From an uncultured Bacteroidota bacterium (lineage in GTDB: Bacteria; Bacteroidota; Bacteroidia; Flavobacteriales; Flavobacteriaceae): DNA of 64,000 nucleotides. Where the stretch lies: assembly GCA_902583445.1 (NCBI GenBank), contig CACHVZ010000005.1, positions 1-64,000 of the forward strand, in the 5' to 3' direction. The position numbers were made by a program, and so were the translations under genes. Positions 45,634 through 56,194 of this stretch are shown here, piece after piece. The notes under the pieces were generated by a model, which saw nothing but the letters and a program-made list of their open reading frames with translations, ran no database searches and was not told the origin of the DNA. Positions within the stretch are counted from its first letter, which is position 1; each line of letters opens with the position of its first letter.

Positions 45634-46209
45634 GTGATAACTGCAGACAAAACTTTTCTAAGATCTCATTATAAGAAGAAAAGACTTTCCTTAACAAAAC
45701 AAGAGGTTGATCATTTAAGTCAGAGAGTTTGTAAACAATTAGATAAACTTAACATTTGGAAATTAAAGCACTATCATATTTTTATATCAATTTCAAAATA
45801 TAATGAACTAGACACATCTTTTATAATTAATAAATTAAAGTCAGAAAAAAAAAATATAATAGTTCCAAAAATCTCAAATAATGAACTTGTTCATATTGCA
45901 ATAAATGATAAAACTGAGTTTAGTATAAATGAGTACGACATAGAAGAACCTAATAATGGCAATAGTTTTATAATTGAGAATTTAGATCTAATATTTATTC
46001 CACTTCTAGCTTATGATTTAGAAGGGCATAGAGTAGGATATGGTATGGGCTATTATGATAAATTCCTAAAGCTTACCAATAAAAGTTCATTAAAAATAGG
46101 ACTTTCATTTTTTGATCCTATTAATAAAATCCAAGATATTGATGACAATGATGTTAAACTAGATTATTGTATCACACCAACACAAGTGCATAAATTTGAT
46201 CACATTTAG
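45634..46209 (+). CDS. 5-formyltetrahydrofolate cyclo-ligase family protein
   Basis: 191 residues from a GTG start. The family converts 5-formyl-THF to 5,10-methenyl-THF with ATP. It shows an N-terminal KTFLRSHYKKKRLSLT helix with basic residues, FIPLLAYDLEGHRVGYGMGYYDKFL (the GxGxGYYDR Mg-ATP motif) and the C-terminal LDYCITPT. Lone plus-strand gene between uvrC (divergent) and lspA (convergent, 4-nt overlap). Confidence 0.93.
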   Translation: MITADKTFLRSHYKKKRLSLTKQEVDHLSQRVCKQLDKLNIWKLKHYHIFISISKYNELDTSFIINKLKSEKKNIIVPKISNNELVHIAINDKTEFSINEYDIEEPNNGNSFIIENLDLIFIPLLAYDLEGHRVGYGMGYYDKFLKLTNKSSLKIGLSFFDPINKIQDIDDNDVKLDYCITPTQVHKFDHI

Positions 46210-46841
46210 ACCTTACTATTAAATATTAATAATAGAAGTACTCCTGTACTTATATATGAGTCTGCAAAATTGAAGACATACTCGAAAAATGTGTATTCTT
46301 GACCGCCAATTACAGGAAGCCACTCTGGCCAAATCCAAGTTGCTAGAGGAAACTGAATCATATCAACTACACTTCCATAAAAGAGAGGCGCATATCCAAC
46401 TTCAGGAAATAAAGATGCTACTTGACCGTAGCTCGAAGAAAAGATAATACCATAAAATACTGAGTCAATAAGGTTACCAATTGCACCAGCTAATATTAAA
46501 CACAGACAAAAAATTAATAATTGAGAAGCTTTCTTCTTAATCATATTTCTTAACCAAAAACCTAGACCAATACAAGCAACAATTCTAAATAAAGTTAAGA
46601 TCAATTTTGCAGTATTATCGTCAAGAAAAGGTAATAATGTATTTACGCTAGCACCCATGGCCATACCCTTATTCTCAATAAATAATAGCTTAAAAAATCC
46701 AATATCAATTATAGGAGGTTCACCAATGGTGAGAGGATAATTTAATTTAATGTAAAATTTAACTACTTGATCTAAAAATACTAAAGCTATAATCAGAGCT
46801 AATGATTTTCTAGCATCAATATTTTTAATGAAAGGAATCAA
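46206..46841 (-). CDS. lspA: Lipoprotein signal peptidase
   Basis: Aspartic protease that cleaves prolipoprotein signal peptides after lipidation. 211 residues with four membrane helices. The catalytic Asp pair is in AGAIGNLIDSVFYG and FNFADSYISTG, and the conserved N-terminal region LDQVVKFYIKLN is present. A 30-40 residue periplasmic insert between the two motifs (about 130-170) is typical for Bacteroidetes. It ends the ileS-dksA-lspA unit. The many lipoproteins encoded in this window are its likely clients. Confidence 0.96.
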   Translation of the reverse strand: MIPFIKNIDARKSLALIIALVFLDQVVKFYIKLNYPLTIGEPPIIDIGFFKLLFIENKGMAMGASVNTLLPFLDDNTAKLILTLFRIVACIGLGFWLRNMIKKKASQLLIFCLCLILAGAIGNLIDSVFYGIIFSSSYGQVASLFPEVGYAPLFYGSVVDMIQFPLATWIWPEWLPVIGGQEYTFFEYVFNFADSYISTGVLLLLIFNSKV

Positions 46842-46852
46842 GTTTTCAATTT

Positions 46853-47236
46853 TTAGTTTTGGATATTTTTCGCTTCTATACTAAGTGTTGCGTGGGGAAC
46901 TATTTTAAGTCTTTTCTTATTGATTAGCTTACCAGTAACTCTACATATACCATATGTCTTATTTTCAATTCTCACAAGGGCATTCTTTAAATCCCTAATA
47001 AATTTTTCTTGTCTCAAGGCTAGTTGAGTGTTAGCTTCCTTTGACATTGTTTCAGATCCTTCCTCAAATGACTTAAAGGTAGGAGATGTATCGTCAGTTC
47101 CATTATTGCTATCATTCATGTATGCACTCTTTAATAAATCTAAATCAACCTGCGCCTTTTCAATTTTTTTGTTAATTATTTTTCTAAAGCTTTCTAATTC
47201 TTTATCTGAATATCTATTTTTTGAACTTTTACTCAT
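46853..47236 (-). CDS. DksA/TraR-family protein without the zinc cysteines
   Basis: 127 residues. An N-terminal coiled-coil hairpin (about 10-85) precedes the globular domain YGICRVTGKLINKKRLKIVPHATLSIEAK. Canonical DksA has four zinc Cys (CxxC...CxxC); here only the first remains, the others being Thr, Ser and Ala. Such zinc-free members are usual in Bacteroidetes and presumably bind the RNA polymerase secondary channel. It starts 1 nt after the ileS stop and is followed by lspA after 11 nt. Confidence 0.9.
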   Translation of the reverse strand: MSKSSKNRYSDKELESFRKIINKKIEKAQVDLDLLKSAYMNDSNNGTDDTSPTFKSFEEGSETMSKEANTQLALRQEKFIRDLKNALVRIENKTYGICRVTGKLINKKRLKIVPHATLSIEAKNIQN

Positions 47237-47237
47237 T

Positions 47238-50200
47238 TTAAATTTTGTTTATAGTTATTACAGTTTTAATATCATCAAACTCTAAAGTCTCACCTTCATT
47301 ATCCAAATTCTCGCTAAAATATAATTTATTTGCTAATGTTTCACCCTTGATATAGTCTAATTTTGACTTAATCGCATTTTCCAATTTTTCCGACTTTTTG
47401 ATATTAATCTCAATTTTGTCGGTTACTTCCAAGTCTTTACTCTTTCTTATATTTTGAATCCTATTAACAAGCTCTCTAGCAATACCCTCATTGATAAGAT
47501 TTTCATTTAGTTTAAGATCTAATGCAATAGTTGTCCCATCACCACTTGCAACTGATAATCCCTCTATGTCTTTATAGTTTATTTCAACATCGCCCAGATC
47601 AATTGTAACATTAGTATCTTTAATCATAAAATTTGCTTTTCCATCTCTTTCTAAATCTTCAATTTGCTTTTGAGTGAAGCCTTTGATGATATTAGAAACA
47701 TCATTAATTATTGAGCCATATCTTGGTCCTAAAAGTTTAAAATTAGGCTTCAGTTCCTTAACAAGCAACGAATCTTTACTGTCTAAAAATTCTATAGATT
47801 TTACATTAATTTCAGATAATATTTGAGCCTTAGCATTTTCAATGTCATTTCTTTCATTTTTATCCTTAACAGGGATAATGATCTTATTAAGTGGCTGTCT
47901 TACCTTTAGCTTTTCTTTTTTTCTAATTGATAGAGCAAGTGAACAAATATTTCTTACTTGATTTATTTTCTTTTCTAATTCTAATTTAATTAAATCCTTA
48001 TCTGAAGTAGGAAATTCAGATAAATGAACTGATTCATAGTCCTCTTTTTTAGTTACGGAGTTAATACATTGATAAATATATTCTGAGTAAAAAGGTGCAA
48101 TTGGTGAAATAAGTTTACTTGTAGATGATAAGCACTCATAAAGAGTCTGATAAGCTGAAATTTTATCATTATTATATTCACCCTTCCAAAACCTTCTTCT
48201 TGATAATCTAACATACCAATTACTTAATTTCTCTTGAACAAAATCACTAATTTCTCTGGAGGCAGGTGTCAAATCATACTCATTGTAATAATTATCTACT
48301 CTTTTTATTAAAGAGTTCAATTCTGATAGTATCCATTGATCTAATTCTGATCTTTTTTCAAAAGCTATTGTATTTTCTTTATATGAAAAATTATCGATAT
48401 TGGCATAAAGACTAAAAAAACTGTATACATTATGAAATGTGCCAAAAAACTTTCTCTTAACTTCAGCCACACCCTCCTGATCAAATTTTAAATTATCCCA
48501 TGGATTTGAGTTTGAAATCATATACCATCTAACTGCATCTGCACCATATTCATCAATCATTTTAAATGGATCTACTGCATTACCAAGTCTCTTAGACATT
48601 TTCTGTCCATTTTTATCAAGAACTAAACCATTTGACACTACGTTTTTATATGAAATTGAGTCAAACACTAAAGTTGAAATAGCATGAAGAGTATAAAACC
48701 ATCCTCTTGTTTGATCAACACCCTCTGCAATGAAATCAGCTGGAAAATTAATTTTATTATCAATTAAATCTTTGTTCTCAAAAGGATAATGAAATTGGGC
48801 ATAAGGCATTGATCCTGAATCAAACCAAACATCGATAATATCTTTTTCCCTTTTCATTGGCTTACCTTTACTTGATGTAAGAGTTATTTCATCAACAATA
48901 TCCTTATGAAGATCTATACTCAAATAATTCTCATCTGACATATTGCCAATATCAAAATCAGGGTATGGATTAGATGACATATGGCCATTTTGAACTGAAA
49001 CTTCAATTTCATTAATAAGCTCTTCTGCCGAACCAATTACTTTGATTTCTTCATTTTCTTCATCGGTCCAAATTGGTATAGGAATTCCCCAGAATCTTGA
49101 TCTTGAAAGATTCCAATCATTAGCAGTCTTTAACCAATTTCCAAATCTACCATCACCAGTTGACCTGGGTTTCCAATTAATTTCCTGATTTAATTCAAAC
49201 ATTCTGTTTGATAAGCTATCCATTTTTATAAACCAAGATTCCATTGGATAGTATAGAACTGGCTTATCAGTTCTCCAACAATGAGGGTAAGAATGTGAAT
49301 ATTTCTCTACTTTAAATGCGCGATTTAATTCTTTAAGTCTAATGGATATTTCAACATCAACAGACTTTTCTGGAACAGAATCTGATTCATAATATTCATT
49401 TTTTACATATTTGCCACTTATTAGACCAATTCCGTCAATAAATTTTCCTTTAAGATCAACAAGTGGAACTTTAATGCCATTTTTATCTAAAACTTGTAAT
49501 GGTGGAACTTCAGGTTTTGCTGATTTTGCAGCCTTATAGTCATCTGCTCCAAATGTTGGAGCTGTATGAACAATTCCCGTTCCGTCATCAGTAGTAACAA
49601 AATCTCCACTTATTATTCTAAATGCATTTTCTGGATTATCCAATGGCAAAGGAGATTCTTCCCAAATTCTTTCATATCTGATATTTTCTAAACTTTCACC
49701 AGATACTTCATGGCATATTAAATAAGGTATATCGCGCTTTTCATTGTTATATGAGTCTAATTCTTTCTCAGTTCTTACCTCATAAAAAATCTTAGAAAAA
49801 ATCTTATCAATTAGTTTAGAGGCAATTACAACAGTTACTAACTCTTTTGTGTATTGATTATATGTTTTAATAAAAGAATATTTAATCTTCTTGCCAATAG
49901 TTAATGCTGTGTTTGAAGGTAGTGTCCATGGTGTAGTTGTCCATGCAAGAAAATAAAATGGATATAGATTAATCAATTCAATGGGGAGTCCTTCTTTTAT
50001 AGATTTAAACTGAGCCACAATAGATGTATCACTAATATCTCTATATGCGTCAGGCTGATTAAGTTCATGTGAGCTTAAACCAGATCCGGCAGCAGGTGAA
50101 TAAGGCTGAACAGTATAGCCTTTGTATATCAAATTCTTACTGTAAATTTCTTTTATAATCCACCATACGGATTCCATATATTTAGATTCAAATGTTACAT

Positions 50201-50639
50201 AAGGATCAGACATATCAATCCAATAACCCATCTCTTTTGTTAAAGATTCCCAGTCAGAAGTATATTTCATAACCGCTTCTTTACATGCTCTATTATATTC
50301 CGATACACTAATCTTATTTCCAATATCATCTTTTGAAATCCCCAGTTCTTTTTCTACACCTAATTCAACAGGAAGTCCATGGGTGTCCCATCCAGCCTTT
50401 CTTTTAACGTTAAATCCTTTGATAGTCTTATATCTACAAAAAGCATCTTTTATCGTTCTTGCCATTACGTGGTGAATTCCAGGCTTGCCGTTTGCAGAAG
50501 GAGGACCTTCAAAAAAAACAAAGCTTTCTCTATTATCTCTGTTGGATGATTTGATAAAGACATCATTTTTAGCCCAGAAATCTTCAATCTCTTTTGCAAT
50601 TGAATTAAGTGAAAAAATTTTTGATTCTTTGAATTCCAT
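47238..50639 (-). CDS. ileS: Isoleucine--tRNA ligase
   Basis: 1133-residue class I synthetase. The HIGH motif is the variant PGIHHVMART near residue 57, the KMSKS motif is GQKMSKRLGNAVDPF, and the editing domain (CP1) includes TWTTPWTLPSNTAL and GTGIVHTAPTFGADDY. The C-terminal anticodon-binding and extension region is long, as in eukaryote-like/Bacteroidetes IleRS (type 2, often mupirocin-tolerant). First gene of ileS-dksA-lspA. Sixty-one bp separate it from the TonB receptor gene upstream. Confidence 0.98.
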   Translation of the reverse strand: MEFKESKIFSLNSIAKEIEDFWAKNDVFIKSSNRDNRESFVFFEGPPSANGKPGIHHVMARTIKDAFCRYKTIKGFNVKRKAGWDTHGLPVELGVEKELGISKDDIGNKISVSEYNRACKEAVMKYTSDWESLTKEMGYWIDMSDPYVTFESKYMESVWWIIKEIYSKNLIYKGYTVQPYSPAAGSGLSSHELNQPDAYRDISDTSIVAQFKSIKEGLPIELINLYPFYFLAWTTTPWTLPSNTALTIGKKIKYSFIKTYNQYTKELVTVVIASKLIDKIFSKIFYEVRTEKELDSYNNEKRDIPYLICHEVSGESLENIRYERIWEESPLPLDNPENAFRIISGDFVTTDDGTGIVHTAPTFGADDYKAAKSAKPEVPPLQVLDKNGIKVPLVDLKGKFIDGIGLISGKYVKNEYYESDSVPEKSVDVEISIRLKELNRAFKVEKYSHSYPHCWRTDKPVLYYPMESWFIKMDSLSNRMFELNQEINWKPRSTGDGRFGNWLKTANDWNLSRSRFWGIPIPIWTDEENEEIKVIGSAEELINEIEVSVQNGHMSSNPYPDFDIGNMSDENYLSIDLHKDIVDEITLTSSKGKPMKREKDIIDVWFDSGSMPYAQFHYPFENKDLIDNKINFPADFIAEGVDQTRGWFYTLHAISTLVFDSISYKNVVSNGLVLDKNGQKMSKRLGNAVDPFKMIDEYGADAVRWYMISNSNPWDNLKFDQEGVAEVKRKFFGTFHNVYSFFSLYANIDNFSYKENTIAFEKRSELDQWILSELNSLIKRVDNYYNEYDLTPASREISDFVQEKLSNWYVRLSRRRFWKGEYNNDKISAYQTLYECLSSTSKLISPIAPFYSEYIYQCINSVTKKEDYESVHLSEFPTSDKDLIKLELEKKINQVRNICSLALSIRKKEKLKVRQPLNKIIIPVKDKNERNDIENAKAQILSEINVKSIEFLDSKDSLLVKELKPNFKLLGPRYGSIINDVSNIIKGFTQKQIEDLERDGKANFMIKDTNVTIDLGDVEINYKDIEGLSVASGDGTTIALDLKLNENLINEGIARELVNRIQNIRKSKDLEVTDKIEINIKKSEKLENAIKSKLDYIKGETLANKLYFSENLDNEGETLEFDDIKTVITINKI

Positions 50640-50700
50640 TAGACCTAGAATTAAAGGCGAAATTAATGATTTTAGATCAAAATAAAGTTAATTAGGTACT

Positions 50701-53193
50701 TTATAATTTAAGATTTAAACCTGCTTGGAAAGATCTTCCAGGTGCAGAAATTCCGGAAGCAAATGTTCTGTAATGAATATCAAAAATATTCGTAATCCCA
50801 AGTCTTAATGTGGAATTTGATGATATTTTTTTGCTTGCAAAAATTGAAAAATCTGACCAACTTGGGGTTCCTAAGAAATTTTTTAATCCATCTTGACCGA
50901 TAATATATGGGGTTTCATCAAGACCATCTTCTCCTCCTATACTATATTCTGAAGGATCTTTTGAATCACTAAATTTATATACACCCCTAATTGTTAAATC
51001 ATTATTAATATAGTTCAAGGAAAGTGATCCAAATAGAGGTGATATTGAAGGAAGTGGACCATACGATTCATTATTATCCCCTTTCGTATATGTTAGGCTG
51101 TAATCAATTTTTAAACCTCTACTTAGATTATTAAAACCATCAATTGAAAATCCATGAATGAACCTGTTGCCCAGATTCTTATTAGCAATTGTAGTTACTT
51201 CCTCATTATTATAGATAATTGTAGATGTATCAGGAGTAGTAATATCAGAGTAAACTATATATTCTGCTCTCCCAATATGTCTAGAAATTATTGTACTAAA
51301 ACCTCTAATTGAGAAATAACTTTTGCTATCAAGAGATTTATAATCAACCCCTAAATCTAAATTATATGCATATTCAGGTTTTAAAAATGTATTAGGAACA
51401 ACTAACAATCCATTATTTTCTCTAATCTTCCCAATATCATCAATATTTGGATTTCTAAAACCACTTGATAAAACTGTATTTATTTGAATTTTATTAGTTG
51501 GCCTTAATTTCATTGACACAGTAGTCGTTAATGCCTCAGAATTTAAATTAACTTTTGATAATTGAGGATTTACTGATATAACATCATTCCAACTAGCATT
51601 TAATTTTGTAAATGTTAGTCTTGTTCCGACATTGAAGGTAAAAAACTCACTCATGTTCCATGACCAGTTTACATAAGATGCAAAGCTTGCGTATGAACTT
51701 CCATCACTAGGATATCTGGTGGGTATTGCAGTTTTTTCACCTAACCCTACAACATTATTACCATCGACACTTAAAGTCCTGTCATACGCTTTAGAATAAT
51801 TATGGTTATATGTTGTCTCTACTCCATATGAAAGAGTATGTCCATTATTAAAAGATGTATCAAAGTCACCATTTAAGCTAAACACTATTAAATCCTCTAT
51901 CTGATGAGATCTATTTAATGAGTAAAACTTTCTTTTAATTCTACTCTCATTAATTTTCTGGAATCCAAAAGTTATAACACCTTTATCCATGAATTTCTCT
52001 TTTGGAAAAATTCTTAGACTAGGAGAAATCAATAATCTTTTTTGAGGTCCATAATACCATTCGCTAAATTTTAATGAATCATCCTTTGGAATATTGAGTT
52101 GATCAAATCTATCAATATCACTTGATTCAGAGAATTGAATATTTAAATTAAGAAGATTATTATCACCAATTCTAAATAGAAACTTTTGAAATAAATCAAC
52201 CTGACTATAACCAGTATTTTTTTGAATATTTTTATCTAAGTTAACAGATGGCTCAGCATAAAACTTATATCTTGAATTTTGAGAAAATATTGAAGAAAGG
52301 CCCCAATCTGAATAACCATGATTTCTTTTTTCTCCCATTTTAATATCACCGTATTTTGAAATAGAAATTGAAGTGATGCTACCCCAATTACCAGAACTGT
52401 AATTAGTGTTAAAATTATTAGTCACACTGTTGTTGGCTGAATTAAAGTTTGAAGTAAAACTTGATGATATTTTTTTAGAATTTTTTAGTATTGGATTCTT
52501 TGTATAGTAATGAATGACACCACCCATTGCATCTGATCCATAACCTACAGATGAAGATCCAAATATTACTTCTGCTCTTTCAATATTGCTAGGATCTATT
52601 GTTATGGAATTCTGTAAATGACCAGATCTATAAATAGCATTATTCATTCTTACACCATCAACAACTATTAGTACTCTATTTGCTTCAAATCCTCTTATAA
52701 TTGGGCTCCCACCTCCTCCTTGACTTTTTTGAATTCTAACTCCAGGGCTTAGTTCTAGCATTTCTGCACCTGAGCTTGGCGATGAAATAAATAAATCCTC
52801 GGACTTAATAACTGAAACTTTTTCTGCAATTTGGTTTACACTAGATGCAGATCTTGCAACTGATAAAATTACTTCATCAAGATTTTGGCTTTCTGGATAT
52901 AAAAAAACTGTACTTCCATCTTGAATATCATCTATATATAGTTCTAATAAGGAATACCCAAGTAATTGGAAAAATATTTTCTTTTCATTAGAAAATAAGT
53001 CAAGATCAACATTTCCATTTTCGTCACTTATTATTGATTTGTCTTTACTTTCATTAAATACTGCAACATCGGGTAAGACTTCGTCAGTCTCACTATCCTT
53101 TACACTGATCTGCTGTGCAAACGAAACACTAGTAAATAAAAGAAGGAGAAGTGTCTTCTTACAAATTTGTATTGACTTATTTGAAAACTTCAC
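50701..53193 (-). CDS. TonB-dependent receptor, haemin/haemoglobin-receptor-like plug
   Basis: 830 residues. Signal peptide MKFSNKSIQICKKTLLLLLFTSVSFAQ; carboxypeptidase-like domain about 28-105; plug about 115-225 with GAEMLELSPGVRIQKSQGGGGSPIIRGFEANRVLIVVDGVRMNNAIYRSGHLQN. That plug wording is typical of the TonB haemoglobin/transferrin/haemin receptor family, so haem or an iron complex is a plausible cargo. Barrel ends PGRSFQAGLNLKL. Its start lies 17 nt inside recO, so it is translated from the panC-gdhA-recO message. No haem enzyme is adjacent. Confidence 0.92.
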   Translation of the reverse strand: MKFSNKSIQICKKTLLLLLFTSVSFAQQISVKDSETDEVLPDVAVFNESKDKSIISDENGNVDLDLFSNEKKIFFQLLGYSLLELYIDDIQDGSTVFLYPESQNLDEVILSVARSASSVNQIAEKVSVIKSEDLFISSPSSGAEMLELSPGVRIQKSQGGGGSPIIRGFEANRVLIVVDGVRMNNAIYRSGHLQNSITIDPSNIERAEVIFGSSSVGYGSDAMGGVIHYYTKNPILKNSKKISSSFTSNFNSANNSVTNNFNTNYSSGNWGSITSISISKYGDIKMGEKRNHGYSDWGLSSIFSQNSRYKFYAEPSVNLDKNIQKNTGYSQVDLFQKFLFRIGDNNLLNLNIQFSESSDIDRFDQLNIPKDDSLKFSEWYYGPQKRLLISPSLRIFPKEKFMDKGVITFGFQKINESRIKRKFYSLNRSHQIEDLIVFSLNGDFDTSFNNGHTLSYGVETTYNHNYSKAYDRTLSVDGNNVVGLGEKTAIPTRYPSDGSSYASFASYVNWSWNMSEFFTFNVGTRLTFTKLNASWNDVISVNPQLSKVNLNSEALTTTVSMKLRPTNKIQINTVLSSGFRNPNIDDIGKIRENNGLLVVPNTFLKPEYAYNLDLGVDYKSLDSKSYFSIRGFSTIISRHIGRAEYIVYSDITTPDTSTIIYNNEEVTTIANKNLGNRFIHGFSIDGFNNLSRGLKIDYSLTYTKGDNNESYGPLPSISPLFGSLSLNYINNDLTIRGVYKFSDSKDPSEYSIGGEDGLDETPYIIGQDGLKNFLGTPSWSDFSIFASKKISSNSTLRLGITNIFDIHYRTFASGISAPGRSFQAGLNLKL

Positions 53194-53896
53194 TTAAAAT
53201 ATCAATTGATTTAGGGGATTTGAACATTTGTAAATGTAAAGAATAATAGTCAATTATATGATTAAGTAATGTTAGTCTAGAATTTTTATTTATCTCCATA
53301 TAGTTTAAATCCTCAAATTTCATGCCTAACAATTGAGTAAATAAACAATAATCATCAAAGTCAATAGATTTAGATATGGGTTTTATGCTTGAGCTGGATC
53401 CAGATTCAAGATTAAAGAACTTGTCTTTTTCACTGCTAATGTTTGGATAGAATCCTATATATCTGGTTAATTCAATTAAGAATTTAATATGAAAATTATT
53501 ACAACTTTCTTGGTTGTCATACCAATTTAAAGATCTGTCTAAAAAATTAAACAAATTTTTATTTTCTTCACCTTCTTCTTTAAATATACTGTTTAAAATT
53601 TCTGATAAAAAAATTATAACAGCGCTTTTCTCTACATTAGAATGTAAACTCTTATAAAGCTTTAAGGGTTTTACTTCATTGATATAACCTAGTCTACCGG
53701 TCTTACTTACACTATAATCTATACTGATGAAATTAAGTGGAAAAAAATGTGCCTTTCTAAACTTATTGTTTTTAGTTCCATAGATTCCCTTTACTATGAA
53801 GCTTTGTAAGCCAACATCATCAAGATAGCACGATACAATCATGCTTGTCTCACCATTTTTAATTGATTTTACAACAAAACCTTTTGAATTGGACAT
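53177..53896 (-). CDS. recO: DNA repair protein RecO
   Basis: 239 residues: N-terminal OB fold (GFVVKSIKNGETSMIVSCYLDDVGLQSFIVKGI) and a helical C-terminal domain with LIELTRYIGFYPNIS. The zinc-binding Cys set of some RecO proteins is absent. RecO loads RecA onto SSB-coated DNA with RecR. Gap to gdhA is 1 nt; its 3' end overlaps the TonB receptor by 17 nt. Confidence 0.95.
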   Translation of the reverse strand: MSNSKGFVVKSIKNGETSMIVSCYLDDVGLQSFIVKGIYGTKNNKFRKAHFFPLNFISIDYSVSKTGRLGYINEVKPLKLYKSLHSNVEKSAVIIFLSEILNSIFKEEGEENKNLFNFLDRSLNWYDNQESCNNFHIKFLIELTRYIGFYPNISSEKDKFFNLESGSSSSIKPISKSIDFDDYCLFTQLLGMKFEDLNYMEINKNSRLTLLNHIIDYYSLHLQMFKSPKSIDILSEVFK

Positions 53897-53897
53897 T

Positions 53898-55238
53898 CTA
53901 AACTACTCCTTGTGCAAGCATTGCATCAGCCACTTTAACAAAACCAGCAATATTTGCTCCCTTTAGGTAATTTATTTCGCTTTTTGATGAACCATAATTG
54001 ACACATGACGAATGAATGTCAGATATTATCTCCTTTAATTTAGCATCTACAGCATCTCGGGTCCAAGTATACCTTAGGGAATTTTGTGCCATTTCTAATC
54101 CAGAAACAGCTACCCCACCAGCATTTGAAGCTTTACCAGGTGCATACAAAATTTTGTTGTTTATAAATAATTCGACCGCATCAGGTGTACATGGCATATT
54201 AGCCCCTTCACCAACAGTAGAACACCCATTCTTTATCAAAGAATCTGCATCTTTTAAATCTAGCTCATTTTGAGTAGCACATGGAATGGCAATATCACAT
54301 TTAATATTCCAAGGTGATTTTTTTGGGTAGTATTCTGCTTTAGAATATTTCATCAGATACTCTGAAATTCTGGCTCTTTTAACATTTTTAAGCTCCATAA
54401 TATATTGGAGTTTTTCGGAGTCTATACCATCTTTGTCATAGATGAATCCAGAGGAATCAGAAAGAGTTAAAACCTTAGCCCCCAAGTCGATGCACTTTTC
54501 AGTAGCATATTGAGCAACATTTCCAGATCCAGATATAGTAACTTTCTTATCTTTTAAAGTATCTCCCTGATGCTTCAACATTTCATCTATAAAATATACA
54601 ACCCCATATCCTGTTGCTTCAGGCCTAATTAATGATCCTCCCCATGACATTCCTTTACCTGTTAAAACACCCGAAAATTCATTTTTGAGTCTTTTGTACT
54701 GGCCAAAAAGATAACCAATTTCTCTACCACCAACCCCAATATCACCAGCTGGAATATCTTTATTGGGACCTATATGTCTAAAAAGTTCCGTCATAAAGCT
54801 CTGACAAAATCTCATTACTTCTGTATCGGATTTACCTTTTGGATCAAAATCAGAGCCTCCTTTTCCCCCTCCCATTGGAAGTGTTGTTAAAGCATTTTTA
54901 AAAACTTGTTCAAATGCCAAAAATTTTAAAATGCTTAGGTTAACAGATGGATGAAATCTAAGCCCACCCTTGTAAGGACCAATTGCAGAGTTCATCTCAA
55001 TCCTGTAGCCTCTGTTTACCTGAATTTCTTCATTATCATCAATCCAAGCTACTCGAAAAGAGACTACTCTTTCAGGTTCAACCATTCTTAATAGAATATT
55101 TTGACCATAGTATATGTCTTGACTTACTATATATGGAATAACAGTCTCTGCAACCTCAGTAACAGCCTGCATAAATTCAGGCTCATTTTGGTTTTTGTGA
55201 CTTACTTGTGATAAAAACTCTTTTATTATTCTTTTCAT
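53898..55238 (-). CDS. gdhA: NADP-type glutamate dehydrogenase
   Basis: Assimilates ammonium into glutamate. 446 residues from the ATG at 55238; a longer frame would overlap the upstream gene by about 50 nt. Typical blocks are RVAWIDDNEEIQVNRGYRIEMNSAIGPYKGGLRFHPSVN with active Lys in LPMGGGKGGSDFDPKGKS, DIPAGDIGVGGREIGYLFG, the dinucleotide loop TISGSGNVAQYATEK and ANMPCTPDAVE. The subunit length and sequence fit the hexameric small type. Gaps to neighbours are 1 nt on both sides. Confidence 0.97.
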   Translation of the reverse strand: MKRIIKEFLSQVSHKNQNEPEFMQAVTEVAETVIPYIVSQDIYYGQNILLRMVEPERVVSFRVAWIDDNEEIQVNRGYRIEMNSAIGPYKGGLRFHPSVNLSILKFLAFEQVFKNALTTLPMGGGKGGSDFDPKGKSDTEVMRFCQSFMTELFRHIGPNKDIPAGDIGVGGREIGYLFGQYKRLKNEFSGVLTGKGMSWGGSLIRPEATGYGVVYFIDEMLKHQGDTLKDKKVTISGSGNVAQYATEKCIDLGAKVLTLSDSSGFIYDKDGIDSEKLQYIMELKNVKRARISEYLMKYSKAEYYPKKSPWNIKCDIAIPCATQNELDLKDADSLIKNGCSTVGEGANMPCTPDAVELFINNKILYAPGKASNAGGVAVSGLEMAQNSLRYTWTRDAVDAKLKEIISDIHSSCVNYGSSKSEINYLKGANIAGFVKVADAMLAQGVV

Positions 55239-55239
55239 T

Positions 55240-56190
55240 TCAATCACTTGTATAAAGCAAAGGTAGCACAAAAAAGGATAGAGCTCCAAAAATCAAAGTT
55301 ATAATTGCTTGACAAGACCAAGCCAACCATCCATATGTTAATCCTATTTCAGTGTTAATTCCAAAATTTGCAAGAAATAAGGATATTGCTAACGGATAAA
55401 CACCCAACCCATGATTAGAAAGAGATATACTATAAACTCCAACAACAAATGCAGGAAAAATTAAATTAGAATCTATATAACTAAGTTCAAAAATTGAAAA
55501 TTTAATCATATAAAAAGCCAGGATGTAGCATGACCAAATCATTAATGAAAATACAATAAAAAAAACCAAATTTGAATTTAGCTTAGTTATTGATAATAAA
55601 CCTTCTAAAATGCTTTTAAAAAAAGTTCTTATGCCCCTATTTTTTTTTAAAAAAAAAATAAATATCAATGAAACTACAATAATAAAAAGACTTATTAGAG
55701 CAATATTATCATTTATAAAATATAATATGTTTGTGTTAAAAAAAGATTCAACTACAACTTGGTATTGAAGGACCCAAACAGTTATTAAAATAACAAAAGA
55801 AATAATAACATCTACTACTCGCTCTGCTGCAATAGTTCCAAATGTTTTACCAATGGGAATTTTATTGTAATTACTTAAAACAGAGGCTCTTAAAAATTCA
55901 CCTGACCTCGCAATTGCCATATTGGATGTATAGCACATAAAAACACTAGCAACACTGATCAAAGGATTTGTTTTGTATCCAATTGACTTAGATAATAGTT
56001 GCCACCTTAATCCTCTTATTATATCTGCAAATGCACCAAAAAACATTGCCACTAGTATAAATTCAATTTTAGCAGACTTAATATATTTTAAGATTAAATC
56101 TCTTTCTTCTTGACTTGTCAATTCATATGTGATGTATAAGAAGAAAATACCAAGTATAATTGGAACTACTATTTTAAGTTTTTTTTTCAA
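55240..56190 (-). CDS. Lysylphosphatidylglycerol synthase TM-region family protein
   Basis: 316 residues with about eight membrane helices, belonging to the UPF0104/AglD-like flippase family (no MprF catalytic domain). Visible segments are ADIIRGLRWQLLSKSIGYKTNPLISVASVFMCYTSNMAIARSGEFLRASVLSNYNKIPIGKTFGTIAAERVVDV, typical of the family's first half, and LSNHGLGVYPLAISLFLANFGINTEIGL. Proposed to move lipids across the membrane; here substrate unknown. Sits between panC (4-nt gap) and gdhA (1-nt gap). Confidence 0.88.
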   Translation of the reverse strand: MKKKLKIVVPIILGIFFLYITYELTSQEERDLILKYIKSAKIEFILVAMFFGAFADIIRGLRWQLLSKSIGYKTNPLISVASVFMCYTSNMAIARSGEFLRASVLSNYNKIPIGKTFGTIAAERVVDVIISFVILITVWVLQYQVVVESFFNTNILYFINDNIALISLFIIVVSLIFIFFLKKNRGIRTFFKSILEGLLSITKLNSNLVFFIVFSLMIWSCYILAFYMIKFSIFELSYIDSNLIFPAFVVGVYSISLSNHGLGVYPLAISLFLANFGINTEIGLTYGWLAWSCQAIITLIFGALSFFVLPLLYTSD

Positions 56191-56194
56191 ACTA